Source: Chitinophagaceae bacterium UBA2791
GTDB lineage: Bacteria > Bacteroidota > Bacteroidia > Chitinophagales > Chitinophagaceae
Assembly: GCA_002352105.1 (NCBI GenBank)
Contig: DEHV01000044.1
Span: 19,095-83,094, forward strand
Direction of reading: 5' to 3'
DNA length: 64,000 nucleotides
Of this stretch, positions 17,707 to 25,923 are shown one piece after another (within the stretch, counting starts at the first letter, position 1; each line of letters opens with the position of its first letter). A program made the translations under genes and the position numbers. The notes beneath the pieces were generated by a model that was not told the origin of the DNA, did not search any database, and worked only from the letters and a program-made list of their open reading frames with translations.

Positions 17707-18474
17707 CTACAGGTCCTTTTTTTTGAATCGCCGGAGCGAGATCAGCAGGGGCATGGCAGCCCATACGGAGAGTCCCAGGAAGGAAAGAGAGATCCCCAGG
17801 CTATTGCCGAAGAACTCTCTGAAAACCGCCCCGGTATATCCCATCAGGGCGGAGATATCCATTTGTAGCAGTATTTGGATACGCCCGAGGTCGATCGGGT
17901 TGAGAAAGCTCATCAGCGTCATGATCTTTTCCAGCGGATAATCCTGGAACTGGAATAAAAAGAACAGCGCAAGCGCGTCGAAGATAAGCGAGAAGTACAT
18001 CCATAACATGATAGACAGGCCTATTCCCTTTGCTTTATCGCGCGCGAGGCCGGCAGCCAGCATGGCTATACTGACAAAGACAACGGTCAAACAGAGGCCC
18101 ATGGCGATCATCATGAACCCGGTCGCATCTGCATGATACAGCAAAATAGGGATGCCGGCGCCAATAAAAAAAGCCAGGCACAGCGATGTGGCAAGCCCAA
18201 AGAAAAGGCTTAGCCAGATGGTCCTTCTTTTCAGCGGCTGACTTACCAGCAGCACGATGAATTCGCCGCTGTTGTAGATATAGATGGTGGAGAATACCGC
18301 GCAGATCAGCGGCACGATGATCAGGACAATATTCAGCAGGCTCAGCATTCCTTTTGCGGAATTGTTTTCCAGGCTGAAGACGCTAAGGGAGATCACCAGC
18401 AATAAAAAAGTATAGATCAATACGATTTTATTCTGAACAATATCAACGATCACATATTTTAATATCTTTTTCAT
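17707..18474 (-). CDS. nosY: NosY-type ABC transporter permease
   Basis: 255 residues with about six hydrophobic segments (DIVQNKIVLIYTFLLLVISLS, LLNIVLIIVPLICAVFSTIY, and so on). This matches NosY, the permease of the NosFY ABC transporter, which works with periplasmic NosD to supply a sulfur species and mature the CuZ centre of nitrous oxide reductase. Its start overlaps the end of nosF by 4 bp. It is the last gene of the nos block. Confidence 0.88.
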   Translation of the reverse strand: MKKILKYVIVDIVQNKIVLIYTFLLLVISLSVFSLENNSAKGMLSLLNIVLIIVPLICAVFSTIYIYNSGEFIVLLVSQPLKRRTIWLSLFFGLATSLCLAFFIGAGIPILLYHADATGFMMIAMGLCLTVVFVSIAMLAAGLARDKAKGIGLSIMLWMYFSLIFDALALFFLFQFQDYPLEKIMTLMSFLNPIDLGRIQILLQMDISALMGYTGAVFREFFGNSLGISLSFLGLSVWAAMPLLISLRRFKKKDL

Positions 18475-19184
18475 ATCAGTTGCGCGCTCATTATGCTGGC
18501 GATAGCTTTGGATAATTTTATTTCACCCGTCTCTTCTTTCAGCACGGATAGCTTTTTATGGAACAGCAGCCTGCCTTCCTGCATATAAAACACTTCCGTG
18601 ATCATGTCGTCGAGCTCGCTCAGGATATGCGAAGTGATCAGGATGAGTTTTCCGTTCTGTTTTTCCTGTATTATCTTTTGCTTCAGGATCTCTGAGGAAA
18701 GCGGGTCAAGCCCTGCCGTGGGCTCGTCGAGGATCAATGCATCGGGTTTAAAAAGAAAGGCAAGGGCGGCGCTTACTTTCTGCGTGGTGCCGCCGGACAG
18801 CGCGCGCATTTTTTTATGCATCATATTGGGAAGGCCGAACCGATGGATCAGCTCCTCGTCAATTTCAGCCGTATCCTTTTTGCGGATGTCCTTCATCATA
18901 TCGATCACCTGCGCGATGGTCATGTTTTCGGGGTACCTTCCGATCTGCGGCATATAGCCGATCCGGTCCCGGTGTTTCCATTGGCCGGCAATGTTCTTAT
19001 CGTTAAAATAAATATCGCCTTTATCCGGCACCACCATGCCCAGGAGCGATTTTATCAGCGTGGTCTTGCCGCTGCCGTTAGGGCCCAGCAGCGCGATACA
19101 TTCGCCTTTCTGAAACGATACGGATACCTCGTCGAGCGCTCTTAATTTTCCGAATTGCTTGGTTATGTTGTTTGCCTTTATCAT
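18471..19184 (-). CDS. nosF: NosF-type ABC transporter ATP-binding protein
   Basis: 237 residues. Walker A is GPNGSGKTT (about 34-42), the signature is LSGGTTQK, Walker B is ALILDEPTAGLDP, and a switch His follows in LITSHILSELD. It is the ATPase of the NosDFY complex that matures the copper-sulfur centre of N2O reductase. Four-base overlaps with nosD upstream and nosY downstream show a tightly coupled operon. Confidence 0.92.
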   Translation of the reverse strand: MIKANNITKQFGKLRALDEVSVSFQKGECIALLGPNGSGKTTLIKSLLGMVVPDKGDIYFNDKNIAGQWKHRDRIGYMPQIGRYPENMTIAQVIDMMKDIRKKDTAEIDEELIHRFGLPNMMHKKMRALSGGTTQKVSAALAFLFKPDALILDEPTAGLDPLSSEILKQKIIQEKQNGKLILITSHILSELDDMITEVFYMQEGRLLFHKKLSVLKEETGEIKLSKAIASIMSAQLI

Positions 19185-20437
19185 AGCGGTAATCGCTTCA
19201 TTAAGGGGGTTTCGTCCTGTAATTTTTCCGGGGTGACGCCGGGTAATATTTTTTCGCTTTTATCCAACAGGGATACGATCAGGCTCCTGAAAAGCATGAG
19301 CGCCGAAGGGTTGTTGTCGATGATCATGGAATACATGCTTACCGGATGATAGGGCACGTCGCCGACCCCGTCGCGGTTAAGATCATATCCTTCGTATTTA
19401 TCCCAGTAATTTCCGTTAAAGGTATTCAATACCAGCGACCCGTTGGTGCCAATGTCAAAAGTGTTGCCTGTAAAATTGTTGCGGGTAAATTCATTGTTGT
19501 CGCAGCTTGCCTGGATTTTTACCGCCCATCCATTGTTGTTGAAAATATTCTTATGCAGTTTGATCCGGCTGCATCCTTCCATGTGGATCCCTATGGTATT
19601 CCTGACGAAATGATTTCCTGAAATATCGCTGTCGGTAATGTCCTTTAACAAGATCCCGTAGGCGGCGGCGCCCCAGTTGTTCAGGAAAAAATTATTGTAC
19701 ATGTGTATGTTGTTGGTGTACATCACCGCTACGCCCGATTCATTTCCTTCAAATATATTCCCGATATAGGTATCGTGGTGGGAAAACATAAAGTGAATGC
19801 CATAGCGAAGGTTTTTCACGCTGGCGTTCCTCCATACCAGGGAATTGGTAACGAATTCAAAATAGATGCCGTCGCGGTGGCCTGTTATCCTGTTGCCTAT
19901 GATCTGTATGCTGTCCGAATTCCAGCAATGAATGCCATTGCCGCTTTGCAGTTCGCTTTTGCCGTATGCAGTGATATCGTTGTCCTTGATCAGGCAGCTT
20001 CTGCTGTTCTGGAGATATACTCCGAAATTGGAGTTGTCGAGGATATTGTTGATCGCTGTTACGCGATAGCTGTCAAAGATCATGATGGCGCCAATATCGT
20101 CGATCTCGGAGCGGCCGGTATTTTGCATTTTAAACCCTTCAATGACGGCGTCTTTTGCTTTAACCGTGATGATCGCATGTTTGTGCTGTCCGTCCAGAAC
20201 GGGATAGTCGACGCCTTTCAGGACGATCGATTTTCGGACCAGAATATTTTCTTCTTTATATAGGCCGGGATCCACCAGAACGGTATCGCCGTTAGCCGCC
20301 AGATCGATGGCCTGCTGAATGGATTGAAGGGGTTTTGACTTTCCGACAGGGATGGTCTTTCCCTGGGCAAAACCAGGTAGAGAGAAGAACAGGGGTAGGG
20401 ATAAAAATATGACGTGCCAACCTATTGTTGTTTTCAT
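19181..20437 (-). CDS. nosD: NosD periplasmic beta-helix protein
   Basis: 418 residues with signal peptide MKTTIGWHVIFLSLPLFFSL ending near FAQG. The rest is a right-handed parallel beta-helix of CASH repeats with many Asn/Gly turns (NNILDNSNFGVYLQNS, GNRITGHRDGIYFEF, NIFEGNESGVAVMY, NHFVRNTIGIHMEG). NosD is the periplasmic partner of NosFY in CuZ assembly. Its start overlaps the nosL-fusion stop (ATGA). Confidence 0.92.
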   Translation of the reverse strand: MKTTIGWHVIFLSLPLFFSLPGFAQGKTIPVGKSKPLQSIQQAIDLAANGDTVLVDPGLYKEENILVRKSIVLKGVDYPVLDGQHKHAIITVKAKDAVIEGFKMQNTGRSEIDDIGAIMIFDSYRVTAINNILDNSNFGVYLQNSRSCLIKDNDITAYGKSELQSGNGIHCWNSDSIQIIGNRITGHRDGIYFEFVTNSLVWRNASVKNLRYGIHFMFSHHDTYIGNIFEGNESGVAVMYTNNIHMYNNFFLNNWGAAAYGILLKDITDSDISGNHFVRNTIGIHMEGCSRIKLHKNIFNNNGWAVKIQASCDNNEFTRNNFTGNTFDIGTNGSLVLNTFNGNYWDKYEGYDLNRDGVGDVPYHPVSMYSMIIDNNPSALMLFRSLIVSLLDKSEKILPGVTPEKLQDETPLMKRLPL

Positions 20438-21486
20438 TGATCTGCATTTAACAAGACTTCCCAGGCAATTTTTTCTCCCGTAAATTTTTCAGCGGCTTCA
20501 TTTAACCTGGCTTCTTCTGTAAAGCAGGCGATGTTTCCGCCCATAGGCGAGCGAAGGTCGGCGCTTTTTAACAAAAAGGCTTTTGGCGCTTCCACGAAAT
20601 CATGAGGTTCGTTAAAATCGGTAAGATACATTTCTTTAATATCGTTGCTGTTGATGGCGTCGGATTTGCGGAAGGCAAGCAGGCAATGGATATCATCGAA
20701 TTTAAAGATCTTGCCTTTTTGGGTGATGATCTCTGCGCCGAAACGGTTGTCGGCGATCGTCATTTTACAAAAGCTGCAGGCATCTATGCCCGGCCTGATG
20801 GGCTGAGGGCCGGTTTCACAGGAACTCAAACCGAACATTCCTATCAGCATAGCGATAGCGGGGGCCTGGGTTTTGGCGGATGATAGTTTCATTTTTCTTC
20901 CCTTGCTTATCTGGAGGATCAGGGCAAGCGTCATCAGCGAACCAGACGCTACAAAGAGCCATCCGCCAACATCCGGCACAGAAAAAGCGCCAAAATTGAG
21001 TAATTTCTTATAGCCGATCAGGGGAGGCTGGTAGGCCATTCCCGGGACCTGGATGGCGGCATTGGGATCAAGGTTATGCCCATAGTCGTACTCCCATTTC
21101 CAGAAATCTGCCATGGCCACGATGCCAAATAAAATAAATGAGACCAGCAAGGCGATCAGCCATTTTTTTGTCTTCAGGAGCAATGCCACGGCTAATGAGA
21201 ATACCGCGAAAAAGATGATGATATAGGGAAGGACGGTAAATTCCACAAAGTCTTCGGTATGCAGGGTTTTCATCCCGATATAATGGTTCAGGCCATTGAT
21301 GATCTCTACATCTCCCGCGATCTTGTTCGGGTACATTCTCAATACCAGCCCTTCGGGGTATTGGGGCGCGGCTAACTGAATCTGCCATAACGGAACAAAT
21401 AGCACGATAATCAGCAAAATACTACAGACAAATAGGATCAACCGGGAGAGTCCTGTCAGTTTTTGCGAAGAAGCATTCTTTCTCAT
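20434..21486 (-). CDS. nosL: Membrane protein fused to NosL copper chaperone
   Basis: 350 residues. Residues 1-195 have about four membrane helices and a soluble segment with MYPNKIAGDVEIINGLNHYIG and FWKWEYDYGHNLDPNA. From Met199 the chain restarts like a lipoprotein (MKLSSAKTQAPAIAMLIGMF, then GLSSC) and continues as NosL with the copper-binding CSFCKM in GIDACSFCKMTIADN, followed by FDDIHCLLAF. NosL delivers Cu(I) to NosZ. The two parts are in one frame with no stop between them. An internal start at 20892 could also make NosL alone. The N-terminal part resembles a membrane protein commonly found beside nos genes, but its role is unknown. Confidence 0.85.
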   Translation of the reverse strand: MRKNASSQKLTGLSRLILFVCSILLIIVLFVPLWQIQLAAPQYPEGLVLRMYPNKIAGDVEIINGLNHYIGMKTLHTEDFVEFTVLPYIIIFFAVFSLAVALLLKTKKWLIALLVSFILFGIVAMADFWKWEYDYGHNLDPNAAIQVPGMAYQPPLIGYKKLLNFGAFSVPDVGGWLFVASGSLMTLALILQISKGRKMKLSSAKTQAPAIAMLIGMFGLSSCETGPQPIRPGIDACSFCKMTIADNRFGAEIITQKGKIFKFDDIHCLLAFRKSDAINSNDIKEMYLTDFNEPHDFVEAPKAFLLKSADLRSPMGGNIACFTEEARLNEAAEKFTGEKIAWEVLLNADQ

Positions 21487-21513
21487 CTTAATCTGTTTTA
21501 TTCCGTACGGCTT

Positions 21514-21553
21514 TTTAAAAAAACGAACAGGATGAGATCCATCCTGTTCGTTT
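21514..21553 (-). terminator. Intrinsic terminator between nosZ and nosL
   Basis: A perfect 14-bp stem (AAACGAACAGGATG with its complement, 5-base loop) starts 7 bases after the nosZ stop and is followed on the - strand by seven Ts. It should end many nosZ transcripts before nosLDFY. Confidence 0.8.
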
Positions 21554-21559
21554 GAGATT

Positions 21560-23545
21560 TTATTTTGTTGTCAAAGAATCAAGCGGCCTCGAGTTCTGGC
21601 CAAGGCTGAAGGACAGCGGAACAGTCGATCCCTTGGGTGAAACCCTTATGTATCCTGACATTTCCTGGTGCAGCGCGCTACAGAAGTCAGTACAATAGAA
21701 GGGAAGTATGCCCACCCTGTCGGGAACCCATTTTAAGGTCTGTGTTTCCCCGGGCATGATCAGCAGCTCTGCATTGTTGGCGCCTTTGATGCCGAATCCA
21801 TGGGGCACGTCCCAGTCCTGTTCGAGGTTGGTAACGTGGAAATACACTTCATCGCCCATTTTGATGCCTTCGATATTATCAGGCGAAAAGTGAGAGCGGA
21901 TAGCGGTCATGTATACATGCACAACATTGCCTTCGCGCACCACTTTGGAATTCTTTTCGCCAAGGGTAACATAGGGGTGTTTGTTGTCGTCCAGCCGGAA
22001 TACCTTTAAGGAGTTTTTAGAGATAAGATCGGCCGGAGCGCCTTGCGCATAGTGCGGTTCCCCAATGCTCGGATAGTCTGCCAGCAATTTCATTTTATCG
22101 CCGGATATATCAAACAGCTGAGCCGATTGCGACAGTTCGGGTCCTGTAGGCAGGTACCTGTCTTTGGTGATCTTATTATACGCGACCAGGTATTTTCCAT
22201 AAGGGTTTTTAGTGTCGCCGCCTGGAATCATCAGGTGACCGGGCGAGTAGTAAGTGGGCTGCCTGTCCAGCACGCTCAGGTCTTTCAGGCTCCATTTTAC
22301 GATCTCCGAAGAAATAAAGAAAGTGGTGTAAGCATTTCCTTTTCCGTCAAACTCTGTGTGCAAGGGGCCTAAACCGGGTTTCTGCACTTCGCCATGCAAG
22401 GCCGATTCATATTTTAATACGGGGATGCCGCTGTAATCGCCGTCATAGTCTTTGTTTGCGATAGCCGCCTGGATCTTGCTGAAAGAGAAAACGGGGATCA
22501 ATGCAGCCAGTTTGCCGCTGCCCACGATATATTCTCCTGAAGGGTCCACGTCGCAACCATGGGGCGATTTCGGACAAGGGATCATATAAACGATATCCGG
22601 GAATTTTGCTACGTCTATCACGGTCACTTCGGTTTCAATTTTAGAAGTGGCGCTATGGGTTTCGTCGGAATATTTGTTGTGCGCGTATCTTACTTTTTGT
22701 TTTTCTCCCTTTCCTTGTTTTATATATTCTTCGGCTTTTTTCCAGTTGACCGCGAGGATATAATCCTTATCGCGTTTGGAAGCATTGACCTCGAGCAGCG
22801 AGTAGGCCTGTTCAGCGTTATAGCAGCTAAAGAAGAACCAGCCGCTGCTGGGCCCCTTTCCGCTATGGCTCAGGTCGAAGTTCATTCCGGGCAGCAGCAA
22901 TTGGAAAGCGATCTTCATATCTCCTTCCTCAGGCGCTACGCTGATAAAGCTGATGGTGCCCTTGAAGTTCTTTTGATAGCTGTCGATAGGCACGTCGCCG
23001 TTTTCGCTGTCCAGCGGCACGCTGAAACGGGTGCCAGCCACAACGTATTCGGAGTTTTCAGTGATGAAGGGAGAGGAGTGGTTACCTGCGCTATTGGGGA
23101 TCTCGATGATCTCCGCAGTACGGAATGTTTTCAGGTCAACCCTTGCCACCCTGGGAGTATTGTTGCCGTTGGCAAATAGCCAGCGGCCGTCAATTTCGCC
23201 ATTGGTTTGAGAAAGCGCCAGGTGGTGCTGGTCGTCCCAGGGCACAAAGCCATGAGAGGTGTTCAGCATGGGCTTGGTTTCTTCGCTATATCCCCAGCCT
23301 TTTTCAGGGTCTACGGAAAATACGGGGATCACGCGAAACAGCCTGCCCGAAGGTATTCCGTACACGGACACCTGTCCGCTAAAGCCGCCGGAAACGAAAT
23401 TGTATACCTCGTCGTATTGCCCGGGCGGCACATATACCCTGGAAGCGGCGTCGCCGCTAACAGAGTCTTGCGCATTTCTAGGTTTACATCCAAAAAATCC
23501 CAGCATCAGCGCTGTTGAAATAAATAATAGAATATTTTTTTTCAT
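21560..23545 (-). CDS. nosZ: Sec-dependent nitrous oxide reductase, clade II
   Basis: 661 residues. The N-terminus MKKNILLFISTALMLGFFGC ends in a lipobox Cys20, so it is exported by Sec as a lipoprotein; this replaces the twin-arginine signal of clade I enzymes. The seven-bladed propeller carries CuZ ligands in WDDQHHLALSQTNG, HSSPF and CPKSPHGCDVDPSG. The C-terminal cupredoxin has the CuA motif Cys618, Cys622, His626 and Met629 in FYCTDFCSALHQEMSG, with VPHGFGIKG upstream. It catalyses two-electron reduction of N2O to N2 in the periplasm. Electrons probably come through the cytochrome c encoded just upstream. No nitrate, nitrite or NO reductase gene is in the window. Confidence 0.97.
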   Translation of the reverse strand: MKKNILLFISTALMLGFFGCKPRNAQDSVSGDAASRVYVPPGQYDEVYNFVSGGFSGQVSVYGIPSGRLFRVIPVFSVDPEKGWGYSEETKPMLNTSHGFVPWDDQHHLALSQTNGEIDGRWLFANGNNTPRVARVDLKTFRTAEIIEIPNSAGNHSSPFITENSEYVVAGTRFSVPLDSENGDVPIDSYQKNFKGTISFISVAPEEGDMKIAFQLLLPGMNFDLSHSGKGPSSGWFFFSCYNAEQAYSLLEVNASKRDKDYILAVNWKKAEEYIKQGKGEKQKVRYAHNKYSDETHSATSKIETEVTVIDVAKFPDIVYMIPCPKSPHGCDVDPSGEYIVGSGKLAALIPVFSFSKIQAAIANKDYDGDYSGIPVLKYESALHGEVQKPGLGPLHTEFDGKGNAYTTFFISSEIVKWSLKDLSVLDRQPTYYSPGHLMIPGGDTKNPYGKYLVAYNKITKDRYLPTGPELSQSAQLFDISGDKMKLLADYPSIGEPHYAQGAPADLISKNSLKVFRLDDNKHPYVTLGEKNSKVVREGNVVHVYMTAIRSHFSPDNIEGIKMGDEVYFHVTNLEQDWDVPHGFGIKGANNAELLIMPGETQTLKWVPDRVGILPFYCTDFCSALHQEMSGYIRVSPKGSTVPLSFSLGQNSRPLDSLTTK

Positions 23546-23640
23546 AAAAAAATGTTGTTAAGAAAAGAAATAAAGAACAAAAAAATCCCTGTCGACGAGA
23601 CATTCGTTGATCCAATGGTTGATTATTACCGTTATGGAGA

Positions 23641-23660
23641 AGATCGATAATTATTGATCT
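23641..23660. promoter_or_regulatory. Near-palindrome upstream of nosZ
   Basis: AGATCGATAATTATTGATCT has 18 of 20 bases symmetric. It lies about 96-115 bases upstream of the nosZ start, in the gap between cytochrome c and nosZ, where an activator site would sit. The binding protein is unknown. Confidence 0.35.
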
Positions 23661-23699
23661 GTATATTATCGGCTAGGCCGAGCAAGAAGCCAGGATCAT

Positions 23700-24173
23700 C
23701 TATTCCACCCCGTCATTCTTTCTCATGAATTCGTAGATTTCGAACGCTTCATCGTCGGTTAAATTCTGATTAGGCATTCTTACCATACATATTTCCAGCA
23801 TTGCCTGCACTTTGGGGTCCTTGTCGATCATGGCGTCTGTATTGGTCATAAAGTTCAGCAGCCAGTCGGCCCTATGCCGGACGGTGGTCCCCTTCCAGCC
23901 TGGTCCTACCAGTCTTTCATCGCTTAATTTGTGACAGGAAAGACATTTCAGCTCTGATACTTTTTCGCCTCTTGCCGCTTTTTCTTCATCCAGCTTTTCG
24001 CTTATCTGCACGTCTTTGAACTTGCCTTCTCCACGATCAGGATCATAAGAAGGGTTTCCTTTGGCGTTAGTCGAAGAAGACGTTGATCCAGCTGCGGCGT
24101 CATTGTTGGCGTCAGGATTGCTGCAAGCGAAAACAAAAATGATCAGGGAACTGATGATAAGAAATTTTTTCAT
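23700..24173 (-). CDS. Monohaem cytochrome c lipoprotein of the nos cluster
   Basis: 157 residues from the start at 24173. The signal MKKFLIISSLIIFVFAC ends in a lipobox Cys17; an ATG at 24191 would add six residues. A low-complexity linker (AAAGSTSSSTNAKG) precedes a class I cytochrome c domain with the haem motif CLSCH at 77-81 and a likely axial Met in CMVRMPNQNLTDDE. It probably passes electrons to NosZ in the periplasm. It is the first gene of the nos block, with two ATGAC-N4-GTCAT sites in the divergent promoter region upstream. Confidence 0.9.
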   Translation of the reverse strand: MKKFLIISSLIIFVFACSNPDANNDAAAGSTSSSTNAKGNPSYDPDRGEGKFKDVQISEKLDEEKAARGEKVSELKCLSCHKLSDERLVGPGWKGTTVRHRADWLLNFMTNTDAMIDKDPKVQAMLEICMVRMPNQNLTDDEAFEIYEFMRKNDGVE

Positions 24174-24199
24174 GATGATCGTTTTAAACATTTGCCATG

Positions 24200-24207
24200 C
24201 AATATTA
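24200..24207 (-). promoter_or_regulatory. Candidate -7 element for the nos-block cytochrome c gene
   Basis: On the - strand this reads TAATATTG, one mismatch from TAnnTTTG. A start about four bases downstream (near 24196) would place the first ATGAC-N4-GTCAT site at about -41.5, the class II activator position of Crp/Fnr proteins. The spacing is suggestive. An alternative -7 (AATATTTG, 24222-24229) is also possible. Confidence 0.35.
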
Positions 24208-24230
24208 CTACGGGTAATTTACAAATATTT

Positions 24231-24244
24231 ATGACTATTGTCAT
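24231..24244. promoter_or_regulatory. Crp/Fnr-type inverted repeat, site 1
   Basis: ATGACTATTGTCAT: perfect 5-bp arms around a 4-base centre, the architecture of Fnr/Dnr sites (TTGAT-N4-ATCAA) with a different arm. It lies between the divergent cytochrome c and membrane-protein genes. Confidence 0.6.
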
Positions 24245-24262
24245 TAAGAAGTTATTATTTTA

Positions 24263-24276
24263 ATGACCTTCGTCAT
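24263..24276. promoter_or_regulatory. Crp/Fnr-type inverted repeat, site 2
   Basis: ATGACCTTCGTCAT has the same arms as site 1. It is offset by 32 bases, or three helical turns, so both sites face the same side of the DNA. A likely reader is the receiver-Crp regulator at 27992-29047. Confidence 0.6.
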
Positions 24277-24393
24277 GCCGTTTTAGTATGGCATAGACTA
24301 AAAAAGGTTTATAGCCGTTGATTTTTTATTTTTAAGCTTCTTTGAAACAGGCCGGCAGCCGGCTTTTCAGATGAACATGTTATTGATGTTATT

Positions 24394-25659
24394 ATGGAGA
24401 AGAAATCTTTTAATACTACGCTATGGACGCGCATAGCGATCATCAACCTTTTTATTGTGGCTTTGGCGGGCATAGCGCTCAGGTATAAGATCAATTTTTC
24501 GCTGCCTGCCGTCAACCACAAATATTTATTGCATGCTCATTCGCATTTTGCCTTTGCCGGGTGGGCGGCGCTGGCGTTAATGGCGCTGATGACGCATTAT
24601 CTGCAACGGCAGGGCCGGTCTGCCATTGATTATAGAAAATACCATTGGATACTGGCCGTAAACTGTATTTCCGCCTACGGCATGCTGATCGCCTTTTTTT
24701 TCCAGGGATATGCGTTCTTTTCGATCAGCTTTTCCACGCTTTCTATCTTTGTTTCTTATTTTTTTGCCTATTATTACTGGCGGGACCTTAATAAGCTGAG
24801 GGATGGCTCCCATGCCCGCCCCTGGCTCAGGACCTCCCTTGTACTATGGGTTTTTTCTTCGATAGGCGCGTTCACCCTTGCCTACCTCATGGCCAACCGC
24901 ATTACTTCCCAGGACTATTATTTTGGGGCGATCTATTTTTTTCTGCATTTTCAGTATAATGGCTGGTTTTTATTTGCCTGCTTCGGACTGCTGTTTTCAC
25001 TCTTGTTTCAACAGGAAGGGGCTGTCGCCGGGGTCCCGCTTAAGCGATTGTTCCTGGTAATGATGATTACCGTATGGCCGACTTATTTTTTGTCGATCTT
25101 ATGGCTGAAGCTTCCCGACGCCATATACTGGATAGCCAATATATCGGGCATTCTGCAGTTGGCGGCAGTATTTTATTTCGTCCGGCTCTTGTTTTACCTG
25201 AAAAAAGAAAATCGGTTCCGGCTTTCCGGGATCACCCGGTATTTATGGGGACTGGCTTCCGTGGCTTTTGTCATTAAGATCATACTGCAGGCCCTTTCCA
25301 TTATACCCTCCCTCAGCAAATACGCTTTTGGCTACAGAGCCGTTGTGGTGGGTTATCTGCACCTGTCTTTTTTGGGGATCATTTCCTTCTTTATCCTGGG
25401 CTATATCAATCAATCCTTAAGCGGAAAGAAAAATTTTCTTCCCGCGGGCGGCGTGATGCTTTTTGTGGCAGGGGTCATACTGCAGGAATTGATATTGATG
25501 TTCCAGGGACTTGAGGCCATTGAATTTAAGGTGTTGCCCCATGCCAATATCATCTTGTTTTATACGACGATCCTCATTGGCGCCGGCCTGGCCTGGATAG
25601 CGCTCAAAATGTCCGGCGCGAAGCAAGAAGAGCAGGGCGGGGCGGTTATACCGGATTAA
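24394..25659 (+). CDS. Haem-copper oxidase subunit I-like / NnrS-like membrane protein
   Basis: 421 residues, about 12 membrane helices. Intramembrane His motifs LLHAHSHFAFAGWAALALM, FFLHFQYNGWFLF and VGYLHLSFLGII look like haem/copper ligands of the oxidase subunit I fold. It is not a complete cbb3 or NO reductase subunit by length and motif set. It is divergent from the nos block across a region with two Crp/Fnr-type sites, so co-regulation with N2O reduction is likely. Related in style to the protein at 14223-15509. Role unknown; NO handling or quinol oxidation are possibilities. Confidence 0.75.
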   Translation: MEKKSFNTTLWTRIAIINLFIVALAGIALRYKINFSLPAVNHKYLLHAHSHFAFAGWAALALMALMTHYLQRQGRSAIDYRKYHWILAVNCISAYGMLIAFFFQGYAFFSISFSTLSIFVSYFFAYYYWRDLNKLRDGSHARPWLRTSLVLWVFSSIGAFTLAYLMANRITSQDYYFGAIYFFLHFQYNGWFLFACFGLLFSLLFQQEGAVAGVPLKRLFLVMMITVWPTYFLSILWLKLPDAIYWIANISGILQLAAVFYFVRLLFYLKKENRFRLSGITRYLWGLASVAFVIKIILQALSIIPSLSKYAFGYRAVVVGYLHLSFLGIISFFILGYINQSLSGKKNFLPAGGVMLFVAGVILQELILMFQGLEAIEFKVLPHANIILFYTTILIGAGLAWIALKMSGAKQEEQGGAVIPD

Positions 25660-25859
25660 AGCAGTCCGGACAAATATACCTGCGGCGCAAGGGCTGATGA
25701 TTGTCATAATCCACCCTGACCGTTATCAGCTAACTCCGGTTCGCCTTTTTTTAGTTTCGGCATTGATTAATGTGCTGTGGTCCTCCTTATATCCTGCGGT
25801 TTTATCGCGTCGGCATGCCATGCCCATGATGCTCAACGGATTTCTGATTGACAAATTTG

Positions 25860-25874
25860 ATGAAATGATTTCAT
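25860..25874. promoter_or_regulatory. Palindrome upstream of the second RIC-like gene
   Basis: ATGAAATGATTTCAT has 7-bp arms around one central base and lies 49 bases upstream of the next start codon. It is a plausible operator. The rest of the 264-bp gap shows nothing clear. Confidence 0.35.
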
Positions 25875-25923
25875 TTAAGACCTTTTTGAGGCGTATTGAT
25901 AAGGGCTTGATAAAAATAGTAAG

